Part shown: positions 1 to 8,128 of the stretch, piece by piece | Layout: each line of letters opens with the position of its first letter | How positions within the stretch are numbered: position 1 is the stretch's first letter | Origin: Flavobacterium sp. Root901 | GTDB taxonomy: Bacteria; Bacteroidota; Bacteroidia; Flavobacteriales; Flavobacteriaceae | Length of the DNA: 64,000 nt | Direction: 5' to 3' | NCBI RefSeq assembly: GCF_001429765.1 | Contig: NZ_LMJB01000006.1 | Coordinates: forward strand, 124,001 to 188,000 | Program-made: the position numbers and the translations under genes | Notes under the pieces: model-generated | What the model was told of the DNA's origin: nothing | The model's input: only the letters and a program-made list of their open reading frames with translations | The model's database searches: none

Positions 1-262
1 TTTCCAGAACACCAGGCAGTTTTTCTACAAATCTGTCCCAAATTGATCCGCATAAATTTTGTGGTTTTTTACAGGCTAAAACTGCTATTTCTTTAAAGCG
101 GATTTCAAGTTCGTCTATACTTTCATCAAGTGCGGCATTCGAATCAAAAAGTGTGTAAAAAAGCTTTTCGGTAAAATCTTCTGTTTTGGTTTTGATCCCG
201 TAATTTATATTAGAATGGCTCTTTAAAGCCTTAATATTTTGTATGATATTGTCTTTTGTCAC
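1..262 (-). CDS. cysE: Serine O-acetyltransferase, N-terminal part (runs off window)
   Basis: The reverse strand is open from a GTG at 262 to the window edge (87 codons). The protein begins VTKDNIIQNIKALKSH and contains KKPQNLCGSIWDRF. I recognise this from memory as the helical N-terminal region of the EpsC/CysE-type serine acetyltransferases of flavobacteria, which make O-acetylserine for cysteine synthesis. The catalytic left-handed beta-helix lies outside the window, so the call rests on the N-terminus only. No ATG is available in frame nearby; GTG at 262 is the best start. Confidence 0.55.
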   Translation of the reverse strand, partial: MTKDNIIQNIKALKSHSNINYGIKTKTEDFTEKLFYTLFDSNAALDESIDELEIRFKEIAVLACKKPQNLCGSIWDRFVEKLPGVLE

Positions 263-452
263 AATAGTAAAATTGAATGGATATTTTGAAACGTTAAAAG
301 TAAGGTGTTTTTTGTAAATAAGGATACGATTTAACTAAAGAAATTTTGTTTCCGGAATCGTATTTGTGATAAATAAAAGATTGATAAATGATATTTTTTT
401 ATATGATTCTTAAGAAGTTAATTATGTAAATTAGCTGATAAAATTTATTAAA

Positions 453-1154
453 ATGAAAAATGTTTCAACTTTTAAAAGTGCGATTTCAGATATTTCTTTT
501 CCCGAAAGTGAGAAAATTTGCGGTAAATCTATTCATGATCCAATTTTAGGCATGATAATTAAAGATCATCCTTTGTTTTGCGATGATGACTGTATTTCTG
601 TTCAGGAATTGAATGAATACCGTCAAAAATATATTTCCAATTATTTGTCTACGGAAATTGGAGCACTTTCAGATCTTGAAAAAAATGTGATTTCCTCTTT
701 AAAAGAAGATAAATCAATTGTAAGCATTGTAGAAGATGAAGATGAGAAAAGAAATTTTGGGCAAAAAATAGCCGATCAGGTGGCAGATTTTGGAGGAAGC
801 TGGACTTTTATTATTTCATTTGTTGCTTTTATTATAGTTTGGATTGGTTCCAATGTTTATTTTTTATTGGATAAAGGGTTTGATCCGTATCCGTTTATAT
901 TACTTAATTTAATTTTATCCTGTATTGCAGCACTTCAGGCTCCCGTAATCATGATGAGCCAGAACCGTCAGGAAGAAAAAGACCGCAACCGAGCCAAAAA
1001 AGATTATATGATTAACCTGAAATCTGAATTAGAAATCAGAATGATTCACGACAAAATTGACCATTTAATTATGCATCAGCAGCAGGAATTAATCGAAATT
1101 CAAAAAGTTCAGATCGAAATGATGAATGATATTTTGAATCAGGTTAAGAAGTAA
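453..1154 (+). CDS. DUF1003 family membrane protein
   Basis: The 233-residue protein has a soluble N-terminal half with two close cysteines (FCDDDC, about residues 46-51). A DUF1003 core follows with two membrane segments at about 117-138 and 147-167 (SWTFIISFVAFIIVWIG, then PFILLNLILSCIAALQAPVI). After these comes the family hallmark MMSQNRQEEKDRNRAKKDY and a C-terminal coiled coil rich in Glu, Gln and Ile. DUF1003 proteins are inner-membrane proteins of unknown function; some annotations suggest a link to cyclic-nucleotide or ion-channel-like proteins, which I do not rely on. It stands alone between divergently arranged genes. Confidence 0.8.
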   Translation: MKNVSTFKSAISDISFPESEKICGKSIHDPILGMIIKDHPLFCDDDCISVQELNEYRQKYISNYLSTEIGALSDLEKNVISSLKEDKSIVSIVEDEDEKRNFGQKIADQVADFGGSWTFIISFVAFIIVWIGSNVYFLLDKGFDPYPFILLNLILSCIAALQAPVIMMSQNRQEEKDRNRAKKDYMINLKSELEIRMIHDKIDHLIMHQQQELIEIQKVQIEMMNDILNQVKK

Positions 1155-1196
1155 ATTTGATTGAAATTTCAATTTTTAAATTCCAAATTTCCGGTT

Positions 1197-1219
1197 TGTC
1201 AGGCTGAGTGAAGTCGAAG
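1197..1219 (+). repeat. Solo half of an intergenic inverted-repeat family
   Basis: TGTCAGGCTGAGTGAAGTCG matches one arm of the long inverted repeat at 59428-59529 (TGTC..CTGAGC.AAGTCGAAG). It lies between the convergent DUF1003 and DUF2752 genes. Only one arm is present here. Confidence 0.6.
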
Positions 1220-1233
1220 CCCAATTCAAAAAT

Positions 1234-1518
1234 CTAAAATAAAAAATGTTTGAAGTAATATCCAATACACATAAAAACGACATTTAGTGCCGCTGCTTTC
1301 CAGATTATTTTTTGGTAATTTCTGGACTTATCAAAAAAGTAAAACAGCAGTAAAACCAAAAATAAAAGTGAAGTATAAACTGCCGGATACATTTTAAAAG
1401 CAGTCAAAAATTCGCCCTGAAAAAGTAAGAATAAAGAACGTTGAAAACCACAGCCCAGACACTCCATTCCAAAGAGTTTTTTGAACAGGCATGGGATCAT
1501 ATATTTCTCTAAATTCAC
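1234..1518 (-). CDS. DUF2752 family small membrane protein
   Basis: The protein is 94 residues from a GTG at 1518 (VNLEKYMIPC); an ATG six codons in (1500) is the alternative start. It has the DUF2752 signature CLFKKLFGMECLGCGFQRS, in which a CxxCG pair precedes an Arg, then two membrane helices (about 45-62 and 70-88). Family members are small inner-membrane proteins of unknown function, common in Bacteroidetes. The longer GTG start fits the family, because homologues usually have a few residues before the first conserved cysteine. Confidence 0.75.
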   Translation of the reverse strand: MNLEKYMIPCLFKKLFGMECLGCGFQRSLFLLFQGEFLTAFKMYPAVYTSLLFLVLLLFYFFDKSRNYQKIIWKAAALNVVFMCIGYYFKHFLF

Positions 1519-1622
1519 AGTCGGATTTTTTTACAATTTTACAAAAAATATTCGATAACATTTCAGAAGAGCCGAACTTCTATTTTAAAGTTTTATACTT
1601 TTGGATTCTTAAACTTTAAAAA

Positions 1623-1808
1623 ATGAAAACTTTTAAAATTTTAATTATGATTCTTGCTATTTCAGTTGCGTTATACGAGCAGGTGTCTGATGATAAAAAT
1701 ATCTATGTAATGGTAATTGCAATTGCTGTTTTTATGTATGGAATGATGCAGCTGAGTGTAAAAACACCAAGTAAAAATCAAGAAAAAGAGGAGCAGGATG
1801 TTGAATAA
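1623..1808 (+). CDS. Small two-helix membrane protein
   Basis: This 61-residue protein has two hydrophobic segments (about 4-18 and 27-45) and a charged tail ending NQEKEEQDVE. A clear -7 element TACTTTTG at 1596-1603 lies 19 bp before the ATG, which supports real expression. Its last codons overlap the start of the Smr gene by 11 bp, so the two are probably translationally coupled. I do not recognise a family. Confidence 0.65.
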   Translation: MKTFKILIMILAISVALYEQVSDDKNIYVMVIAIAVFMYGMMQLSVKTPSKNQEKEEQDVE

Positions 1809-2349
1809 AGGTGATAAAGTTTCTGTCTTAGACGAAGCGATAAACGGTAAAGTAATTTCGGTTAAAAACAATGAAGTTTTAATAGAAACAGAGGACGGAT
1901 TTACGATGACATTTTTTGTCAATGAATTAGTTAAAATTCAAGATTCCAGTGATTTAATGAATTCTATTAAAAGAATTGATTTAGAAGAAATTACAAAAGA
2001 GAAAACAGAGCCAAAACCAAGAAGTTTTGTCAAGGAAAAAAAAGACAAACGTGAAGTTGGGGTTCCGGAATTTGATTTACATATCGAAAAATTGGTTCCA
2101 AATAAACGCGGAATGTCAAATTATGATATTTTGACCCTGCAGACTGAAACTGCAAAAAGACACATTGAATTTGCGATTAGAAACCGTATTCCAAAAATTG
2201 TTTTTATTCACGGAGTCGGTGAAGGAATTTTAAAAGCTGAACTTGATTTTTTGTTAGGCCGTTATGACGGTATCGATTTTCAGGATGCCAATTATCAAAA
2301 ATATGGCTTAGGAGCAACCGAAGTTTACATTCGTCAAAATAATAAATAA
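1798..2349 (+). CDS. Smr domain protein (MutS2-like nuclease domain) with N-terminal SH3-like region
   Basis: The 183-residue protein starts with a small beta-barrel-like segment (KGDKVSVLDEAINGKVISV, about 3-22), as in DUF2027/Smr proteins of Bacteroidetes. A charged linker follows, then a C-terminal Smr domain from about residue 90: FDLHIEKL (the conserved DLH), IPKIVFIHGVGEGILK (the conserved HGxGxGxL) and a final YGLGATEVYIR. Smr domains are DNA or RNA nicking nucleases. The start overlaps the upstream small membrane protein, suggesting co-translation. The substrate cannot be read from the sequence. Confidence 0.85.
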   Translation: MLNKGDKVSVLDEAINGKVISVKNNEVLIETEDGFTMTFFVNELVKIQDSSDLMNSIKRIDLEEITKEKTEPKPRSFVKEKKDKREVGVPEFDLHIEKLVPNKRGMSNYDILTLQTETAKRHIEFAIRNRIPKIVFIHGVGEGILKAELDFLLGRYDGIDFQDANYQKYGLGATEVYIRQNNK

Positions 2350-2388
2350 GAAGATTTTTGAAGCTGAAAATGCTTTAATTTCAGGCAT

Positions 2389-2449
2389 AAAAATGTCCGT
2401 TTTTCTACATTGATTACGATATAAAATCAAATGAAAAACGGACATTTTT
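2389..2449. terminator. Bidirectional stem-loop terminator
   Basis: A perfect 17-bp stem (AAAAATGTCCGTTTTTC, 2389-2405, with its complement at 2433-2449) closes a 27-nt loop and is flanked by A and T runs. It lies between the convergent Smr and lipoprotein genes. Confidence 0.85.
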
Positions 2450-2511
2450 TTGTAAGAATAAAAAGTGTTTTTATGACCTTATAAATAGGTTTTAAATACT
2501 TTTATATATGA

Positions 2512-3516
2512 TTATTCTACTGTTATTTTTCCTAAAAGGAAACTGTTTCCAAGTTTAAAAGAGCTGCCTCCTTTAGTCAGAACCACATTCTTTAATACAA
2601 CAGTATGTATAATAATTCCTCCAACACTTTCTGTTGTAACTTCGATAGTTGCCTGTGTACCTGCTGCTGTATCACTTGCACCAATCCAGGTCTGACTTAG
2701 GAGGGGTAATGATGGAAGCTGGGCAGCACAAAAGTCATAAGAAGAAGTAATACTTCCGGATCCGCTTGCGAAAGTTCGATATACAACTTTGTTATTAGTG
2801 GTTCCAATATTTGCCGTTTTTGGCTGTCCGGCAGGAGTAGGTACATTACTAAGAAGATTTGCATCCAGGTTTTCTACTGTCAGTGTAAATGATGCATTGT
2901 AGTTGTATACTTTTTTATTATCTGCACATTTAAATGCTTTACCCGTATCTACATCTGCAAAGGTTAAATCTGCAGGTGTTACATTTGTCTGATAAGTTCC
3001 ATATTCAAAAAGCTCTTCAATCTGCGGCCCTGAAGGTTTTAAGAAAGTTATATTTTCAAATCGGATAGTATGATTGTAAGCTTTAATCCGCGTTGCACCA
3101 TCTTCATCCGGATCTGTAGTTACCTGAGCCGTTGTGATTCTTATTTTTCCAGCAGTTCCGGTCCATTCTTCGGTAACATTTGGGGTACTTGGCGGTATTG
3201 TTCCGCAGATATTATCTTTAGCAACGGTTCCGTTATAAGCTCTGTATAAAACACGATATTGGTTTTCATCTATATCATACAATACTTCACCCGGATCATT
3301 TACTAAACCTTCCGTTTTTGGCAGCTGTAAAATTAAAGCTTCCTGAGATTTTAACTTATAGATAATAGTAGGATCATTACTGGTGCTGTTTTCATTAAAA
3401 TCAACACAGCTTACCGGAGTAACAGAGTCGAAATCGATTGTATCAACTGTTAAATCACCGTCGTCACAACCATTTAAGAAAAGCGCCAATAAAAAAAGGC
3501 TTGCATATTTTTTCAT
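2512..3516 (-). CDS. Predicted lipoprotein, function unknown
   Basis: The 334-residue protein begins MKKYASLFLLALFLNGCDDG: a short signal peptide with lipobox LNGC, so Cys17 would be lipidated. The aspartates after the cysteine may influence sorting. The rest is Thr/Asp/Asn-rich and looks beta-sheet-like, with two approximate repeats, each holding a cysteine near a YNA/YRT motif, which suggests two similar domains. A -7 element TATTTTTG (3541-3534 on the minus strand) precedes it. I recognise no named domain. It is divergent from the cysteine desulfurase but unlikely to be functionally linked. Confidence 0.8.
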   Translation of the reverse strand: MKKYASLFLLALFLNGCDDGDLTVDTIDFDSVTPVSCVDFNENSTSNDPTIIYKLKSQEALILQLPKTEGLVNDPGEVLYDIDENQYRVLYRAYNGTVAKDNICGTIPPSTPNVTEEWTGTAGKIRITTAQVTTDPDEDGATRIKAYNHTIRFENITFLKPSGPQIEELFEYGTYQTNVTPADLTFADVDTGKAFKCADNKKVYNYNASFTLTVENLDANLLSNVPTPAGQPKTANIGTTNNKVVYRTFASGSGSITSSYDFCAAQLPSLPLLSQTWIGASDTAAGTQATIEVTTESVGGIIIHTVVLKNVVLTKGGSSFKLGNSFLLGKITVE

Positions 3517-3589
3517 CGTAATTTTATTTGCGTCAAAAATAGTGAAAAATTTGGCAAATGATATTTAAGATTAGACAATTGATATTTCA

Positions 3590-3597
3590 TAACTTTG
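3590..3597 (+). promoter_or_regulatory. -7 element of the cysteine desulfurase gene
   Basis: TAACTTTG matches the Bacteroidetes -7 consensus TAnnTTTG. It ends 5 bp before the ATG at 3603, so transcription would start at or next to the start codon, implying a leaderless or nearly leaderless mRNA. Confidence 0.55.
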
Positions 3598-3602
3598 CTG
3601 CA

Positions 3603-4727
3603 ATGAAAAAAGTATACCTCGATAACGCCTCAACAACTGCCATGCGACCTGAAGTTATTCAGGAAATAACTAAAATTATGGCAGAAGATTTTGGTAATCC
3701 GTCTTCTACGCATAGTTTTGGCAGAAATGCAAAAACAGTTCTGGAACTTTCAAGAAAAAGCATTGCGAAATATTTAAACTGTTCTGCACAGGAAATTATT
3801 TTTACTTCCGGAGGAACAGAAGCTGATAACTGGATTTTAAGATCGGCTGTTGAAGATCTTAAGGCAGAACGAATTATTACTTCAAAAATAGAACATCATG
3901 CTGTTTTATACAGCGTTTTGGCTTTGCAGTCAGATTATAATATTCAGGTTGATTATGTAAATGTTAATGAAGACGGAAGCATAGACTTAACGCATCTTTC
4001 TAATTTGTTGGCTGAAGAGAAAAAAACAATCGTCAGCTTAATGCATGTAAATAACGAAATTGGAATTGTTTTAGATTTAGAAAGAGTTGGTATTATCTGC
4101 AAACAATACAATGCTTTGTTTCACTCAGATACGGTTCAGTCAATTGGAAAAACAGAAATAGATCTTCAAAAAATTCCGGTTGATTTTATCGTGGCAAGCG
4201 CCCATAAATTTCACGGACCAAAAGGTGTTGGTTTTGCTTTTATTCGTAAAAATTCTGGTTTGCAGCCCTTAATTTTTGGAGGAGAGCAGGAAAAAGGCCT
4301 TCGCGCCGGAACAGAAGCCGTGCATCAAATTGCCGGAATGGCAAAAGCCTTATCGATTTCTTATGAAAATTTAGAGGAAGAAAGAAGTTATATTTCGAAT
4401 CTTAAAAAATATCTTATTGAACAATTAGAAATTAATTTTCCGGGTTTTAGAATCAACGGGAAAAAAGAAGATTTTTATAATATCATTAATATCACTCTGC
4501 CTTTTTCTTCAGATAAAACTTCAATGCTTTTGTTTAGTCTGGACATGAAAGGAATTGCAGTTTCAAGAGGAAGCGCCTGCCAGTCCGGAAGCATAAAACC
4601 TTCACATGTTTTAAAAGAAATGCTTTCTGAAAATGATCTTAAATTACCAAATCTCCGAATTTCATTCAGTCATTATAACACAAATGAAGATATCGATTGG
4701 CTGATTGAGAGTTTGAAAACTATCTAA
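3603..4727 (+). CDS. Cysteine desulfurase (NifS/IscS-like, class V aminotransferase fold)
   Basis: This PLP enzyme releases sulfur from cysteine as an enzyme-bound persulfide for Fe-S clusters or thio-modification. The 374-residue protein has the family start KVYLDNASTT, the cofactor lysine at about K202 in SAHKFHGPKG, the His-His pair IEHHA, and the mobile-loop cysteine in SRGSACQSG. I chose the ATG at 3603 rather than one 45 bp upstream because the family begins at YLDN and the -7 element lies inside the longer version. It stands alone, with no iscU or suf genes nearby, so its acceptor is not apparent from context. Confidence 0.9.
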   Translation: MKKVYLDNASTTAMRPEVIQEITKIMAEDFGNPSSTHSFGRNAKTVLELSRKSIAKYLNCSAQEIIFTSGGTEADNWILRSAVEDLKAERIITSKIEHHAVLYSVLALQSDYNIQVDYVNVNEDGSIDLTHLSNLLAEEKKTIVSLMHVNNEIGIVLDLERVGIICKQYNALFHSDTVQSIGKTEIDLQKIPVDFIVASAHKFHGPKGVGFAFIRKNSGLQPLIFGGEQEKGLRAGTEAVHQIAGMAKALSISYENLEEERSYISNLKKYLIEQLEINFPGFRINGKKEDFYNIINITLPFSSDKTSMLLFSLDMKGIAVSRGSACQSGSIKPSHVLKEMLSENDLKLPNLRISFSHYNTNEDIDWLIESLKTI

Positions 4728-4730
4728 GTT

Positions 4731-4768
4731 GCTAAGATACTAAGATTCTGAGATGCTGAGTTTCTAAG
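4731..4768 (+). repeat. CTAAGATN-type short intergenic repeat
   Basis: Degenerate repeated words (CTAAGATAC, TAAGATTC, TGAGATGC, TGAGTTTC, TAAG) sit directly after the desulfurase stop codon. The same word family appears at 48525-48665. Confidence 0.6.
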
Positions 4769-4789
4769 TTTTATCAACCTTGTAATATA

Positions 4790-4823
4790 AAAAAATGGAT
4801 GAGATTTATCTCATCCATTTTTT
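4790..4823. terminator. Bidirectional stem-loop terminator
   Basis: A 15-bp perfect stem (AAAAAATGGATGAGA and its complement) closes a 4-nt TTTA loop between the convergent desulfurase and tsaC genes. A and T runs lie on both sides. Confidence 0.9.
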
Positions 4824-4830
4824 TATAGAC

Positions 4831-4907
4831 TAAAATCTAAAATCTAAAATCTAAAATCTAAAATCTAAAATCTAAAATCTAAAATCTAAAATCTAAAATC
4901 TAAAATC
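4831..4907 (+). repeat. TAAAATC heptamer tandem array (11 copies)
   Basis: Eleven uninterrupted copies of TAAAATC run up to and include the first base of the tsaC stop codon (CTA on this strand at 4907-4909). The array lies between the terminator and the end of the gene, so it is in the 3' untranslated region of tsaC. Looser copies of the word occur at about 1228 and 59680-59709. Confidence 0.95.
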
Positions 4908-5479
4908 TATTTTCGAATAACTTTTACCTGCGAATCCTTTGTCAACTTAATAATTGTCGATGATTTTCCGTTGATTTTGTCCTGATTTAATTTCACTACA
5001 TAATCAACTCCTTTTATAATTTCCGGGCTAATGTCTTTAAAACTTAGCGGAGTAGGCTGACCTGAAATGTTGGCAGAAGTTGAAACCAATGGTTTTTTCA
5101 TTCTCTCCATCAATTTAAAGCAAAAAGGTTCTTTTACCAATCTAACACCAAGTGATTTGTCTGCAGAAATGACATTAGGAGCAACGTTTCTCGCATCATC
5201 TAAAATTAAAGTAGTTGGTTTTTCAGATAAATCCATAATCTGCCAGGCAACTTCGGGAATATCTTTAAAAACATTGTACATCATTTTTTCGCCATTCATT
5301 AAAACAATCATACTTTGAGTTTCTGCACGTTGTTTTAATTTGTAGATTTTCGCCACCGCTTCGGAATTTGTGGCGTCACATCCAATTCCCCAAACAGTAT
5401 CAGTTGGGTAAAGAATAATTCCGCCCTCTTTAATTACTTCGTAAGCATTGTGAACTTCAGTGTTAATATCTTGATTCAT
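4907..5479 (-). CDS. tsaC: L-threonylcarbamoyladenylate synthase (Sua5/YciO/YrdC family)
   Basis: The enzyme makes threonylcarbamoyl-AMP from threonine, bicarbonate and ATP, the first step of t6A37 tRNA modification. The 190-residue protein is a single YrdC domain without the C-terminal Sua5 domain. Motifs visible are YPTDTVWGIGCDA (24-36), the KLKQR substrate-binding segment (47-51), SMIVLM, and STSANISGQP towards the C-terminus. The gene ends inside a heptamer repeat array. It precedes the DegT aminotransferase's 3' side on the same strand with a 27-bp gap and may be read from the aminotransferase promoter. Confidence 0.9.
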   Translation of the reverse strand: MNQDINTEVHNAYEVIKEGGIILYPTDTVWGIGCDATNSEAVAKIYKLKQRAETQSMIVLMNGEKMMYNVFKDIPEVAWQIMDLSEKPTTLILDDARNVAPNVISADKSLGVRLVKEPFCFKLMERMKKPLVSTSANISGQPTPLSFKDISPEIIKGVDYVVKLNQDKINGKSSTIIKLTKDSQVKVIRK

Positions 5480-5506
5480 AACGTAATATATTTATAGCAA
5501 TAAAAA

Positions 5507-6586
5507 TTATTGTTGTATCTGCATATTTATAATTCGAACGATGTTTTCCAAATCGGTTTCAGGAATTCCTACATAAAGAGGTAAACACAAAATTCGGGAT
5601 GCAATAGATTCAGAAACAGGCATTTTTTCTCCTTTAGTATATTCTATAGTATTTAAAGACGGATAAAAATAACGTCGGGGAATGATATCTTCATTTGCCA
5701 AAGCATCTAAAACTCGTAATAAGGTTTCTTCCGAGTCTAGAATGACAGGATAATAGCTGTAATTCCATTCTGTGTTTTCCCTTATTTTTAAAGATTTCAG
5801 CATTTTGAAATTCAAATTGCTATTGTAAAAATCAACGACTTTTTTTCTTTCCTCAACAATATGATTCATATATGGAAATATTGCTAAACCCATTGCTGAC
5901 TGGAGTTCAGAAATTTTGGCGTTTATTCCTAAGCCATGAAATGCCAAAGGACCATTATGTCCAAAATTATGGCTGTAATAAAACTGATGATACGTATCGG
6001 CATCATTGCAGAACATTGCACCGCCTTCGCCAGTATGAAATAATTTTGTAGCGTGAAAACTGCAAGTACTTACATCGCCAAAATTAAATACAGATTGATT
6101 ATTGTATTTCACTCCAAAACAATGTGCAGCGTCATAAATAACTTTCAGATTGTGTTTTTTTGCAATATTCTCGATTGCAGCAACATCACAAGGATTTCCA
6201 AAAACATGAGTTGCCAGTATTGCAGTTGTTTTTGAAGTTATTGCAGCTTCAATTTTGGTTTCGTCAATTGTTAAATATTCCGGATGTATGTCTACAAATA
6301 CAGGCGTACAGTTTTCCCATACAATAGCCGCAGATGTTGCGACGTATGAAAAAGGTGTAGTTATGATTTCGCCTCCTTTTCCAAAAAGTTTTAATGCAAT
6401 TTGAATTGGAATTGTACCGTTATTAGTAATTATTAAATTTGAAACGTCGAGGAAATTTTTAAGTTTATCTTCGAGTTCTAATGTAAGTTCGCCTCTGTTT
6501 GTTAGCCAAACTTTATCCCATGCACGTTTTACATAAGAATTGTATTCTTCTTGCGGGGGCAAAAAAGTTTTGGTTACAGGAATCAT
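5507..6586 (-). CDS. DegT/DnrJ/EryC1/StrS sugar aminotransferase (VioA/WecE-like)
   Basis: These PLP enzymes aminate 3- or 4-keto nucleotide sugars. The 359-residue protein shows the full family pattern: start MIPVTKTFLPP, NNGTIPIQIAL for the phosphate-binding region, TTPFSYVATSAAI, YDAAH with Asp152 for the pyridine nitrogen, and the cofactor lysine K181 in SFHATKLFHTGEGG. The C-terminal LCLPLYVGI segment is also typical. It is divergent from the acyl-carrier-protein operon, with 251 bp between them. By analogy with viosamine (4-amino-4,6-dideoxyglucose) pathways it may supply the amino sugar that the operon acylates. The exact sugar cannot be told from sequence. Confidence 0.9.
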   Translation of the reverse strand: MIPVTKTFLPPQEEYNSYVKRAWDKVWLTNRGELTLELEDKLKNFLDVSNLIITNNGTIPIQIALKLFGKGGEIITTPFSYVATSAAIVWENCTPVFVDIHPEYLTIDETKIEAAITSKTTAILATHVFGNPCDVAAIENIAKKHNLKVIYDAAHCFGVKYNNQSVFNFGDVSTCSFHATKLFHTGEGGAMFCNDADTYHQFYYSHNFGHNGPLAFHGLGINAKISELQSAMGLAIFPYMNHIVEERKKVVDFYNSNLNFKMLKSLKIRENTEWNYSYYPVILDSEETLLRVLDALANEDIIPRRYFYPSLNTIEYTKGEKMPVSESIASRILCLPLYVGIPETDLENIVRIINMQIQQ

Positions 6587-6837
6587 TTAATTATTGATTT
6601 AGTGAGTTTAATTTATCTTTACGGATAAACTATTGTTATATTTGCGTGGTAAAATTAGGAAAAGAAACCTTAATTTTTGATATAACTAAATATTATAACA
6701 TTTTGAGAAGCGAAACTTTTAGTTAACATACTTGGTTAACAGCTGGTTAAAGTTTTTAATTGAATTGTAAAGAATGTTTTTTAAATATTTGGTATGATTA
6801 ATGTGAAAAATGAACACAAAATAAATTTAAGATTACT
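6587..6837. promoter_or_regulatory. Divergent regulatory region with -7 element for the acyl operon
   Basis: The 251-bp gap between the divergent aminotransferase and ACP genes contains TATATTTG at 6637-6644, matching the TAnnTTTG consensus on the plus strand. Used as a promoter, it would give a leader of about 190 nt before the ACP gene. A less perfect AATATTTG lies closer, at about 6786. I see no clear operator or riboswitch. Confidence 0.4.
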
Positions 6838-7068
6838 ATGGAAATCACCGCTTTTTTGAAAAATTTTGCAGATATTTTAGATGATACTGATGCAGATCTA
6901 ATTACGCAGGAAACTGTTTTTAGAGATTTAGATGAATGGAACTCATTGACTGCATTATCATTGATCGCGATGGCAGATGAAGAATATGATGTAAAATTAA
7001 CTGGAGATGAAATTAAATCTTCGAATTCGTTAAACGACATCTTCGAAATAATTAAAAATAAAGCATAA
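6838..7068 (+). CDS. Dedicated acyl carrier protein
   Basis: This 76-residue acidic protein has the four-helix ACP pattern. Ser36, in LDEWNSLTAL, is the predicted phosphopantetheine site; a DEWNSL context replaces the usual DSL of AcpP and is typical of specialised carrier proteins. The acidic helix II continues as LIAMADEEYDVKL. It is the first gene of a tight operon, with the KAS III gene 4 bp downstream. It probably carries the acyl intermediate built by the next genes rather than serving bulk fatty acid synthesis. Confidence 0.85.
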   Translation: MEITAFLKNFADILDDTDADLITQETVFRDLDEWNSLTALSLIAMADEEYDVKLTGDEIKSSNSLNDIFEIIKNKA

Positions 7069-7072
7069 TTAA

Positions 7073-8128
7073 ATGGCAGCTTTTTCAGTAAATGACATTG
7101 CGATAAAAGGTATTTCCTGCTGCGTTCCTAAAAATAAGGAACTAAATGTTGGTTTAGAAATAGTAACGCAGGAGGAAATTCAAAAATTTATTGAAGTAAC
7201 CGGAGTTGAAGAACGACGTATTGCGACAAAAGAAATTTGTACTTCTGATTTATGCTGCGAAGCTGCTGAAAAATTAATTAAAGACTTAAATTGGCAGAAA
7301 GACGAAATAGAAATTCTGGTTTTTGTTTCTCAGACCGCTGATTATATTTTACCAATTTCTGCCGCTATACTTCAGGATAGATTAGGCTTATCTACAAATT
7401 GTATCGCTTTTGATGTTCCGCTTGGATGTTCAGGATATGTATACGGAATATCTATTATTGCAGGAATGATGAAAGCGACCGGTTTAAAAAAAGGTTTGCT
7501 TCTGGCCGGAGATACAATAAGTAAAATTGTATCAAATACTGATAAAAGTACATTACCGCTTTTTGGCGATGCAGGAAGTGCAACCGCATTTGAGATTGAT
7601 GAAAATGCCGGAGATTTGCTTTTTGATTTAGGTACAGACGGATCTGGATATAAAACTATAATTGTTCCCGATGGAGGATCAAGAAACCGGATAACGGCTG
7701 ATTCTTTAGAAACTAAAAAAATTGACGAAGGAATAAATCGCAGTGCATGTGAGCTGGTTCTTGATGGTATGGATGTTTTTGGTTTTGGAATTTCGCAAGG
7801 CCCAAAAACAGTCAATAAACTTTTAGAAAAGTTTACAATCGATAAAGAGCAAATCGATTACTTTATTTTTCATCAGGCAAATTTGATGATGAATAAAATG
7901 ATTGCTAAAAAATTAAAACTGCCAGTAGAAAAAGTTCCATATTCATTACAGCATTTTGGAAATACTTCTTCAGCTACAATTCCATTAACGATAGTTTCAG
8001 AATTGAAAGATAAAATAGAAAACAAAATGTCTAATTTACTAATGTGCGGTTTTGGAGTTGGATTATCGTGGGGAACAGTAATGGCTCAGGATTGTAAATT
8101 AGAAGTTCTGGATTTAATCGAATTATAA
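7073..8128 (+). CDS. 3-oxoacyl-ACP synthase III (KAS III/FabH-like), first copy
   Basis: KAS III enzymes condense an acyl-CoA starter with malonyl-ACP to give a 3-oxoacyl-ACP. The 351-residue protein has the complete triad: Cys119 in VPLGCSGYVYG, His267 in FIFHQANLM, and Asn297 in HFGNTSSATIP. The C-terminal GFGVGLSWGT motif is present. It is somewhat longer than housekeeping FabH. It lies 4 bp after the ACP gene and abuts the SDR gene with no gap, so the three are almost certainly co-translated to make a 3-oxo- and then 3-hydroxyacyl-ACP. Confidence 0.9.
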   Translation: MAAFSVNDIAIKGISCCVPKNKELNVGLEIVTQEEIQKFIEVTGVEERRIATKEICTSDLCCEAAEKLIKDLNWQKDEIEILVFVSQTADYILPISAAILQDRLGLSTNCIAFDVPLGCSGYVYGISIIAGMMKATGLKKGLLLAGDTISKIVSNTDKSTLPLFGDAGSATAFEIDENAGDLLFDLGTDGSGYKTIIVPDGGSRNRITADSLETKKIDEGINRSACELVLDGMDVFGFGISQGPKTVNKLLEKFTIDKEQIDYFIFHQANLMMNKMIAKKLKLPVEKVPYSLQHFGNTSSATIPLTIVSELKDKIENKMSNLLMCGFGVGLSWGTVMAQDCKLEVLDLIEL

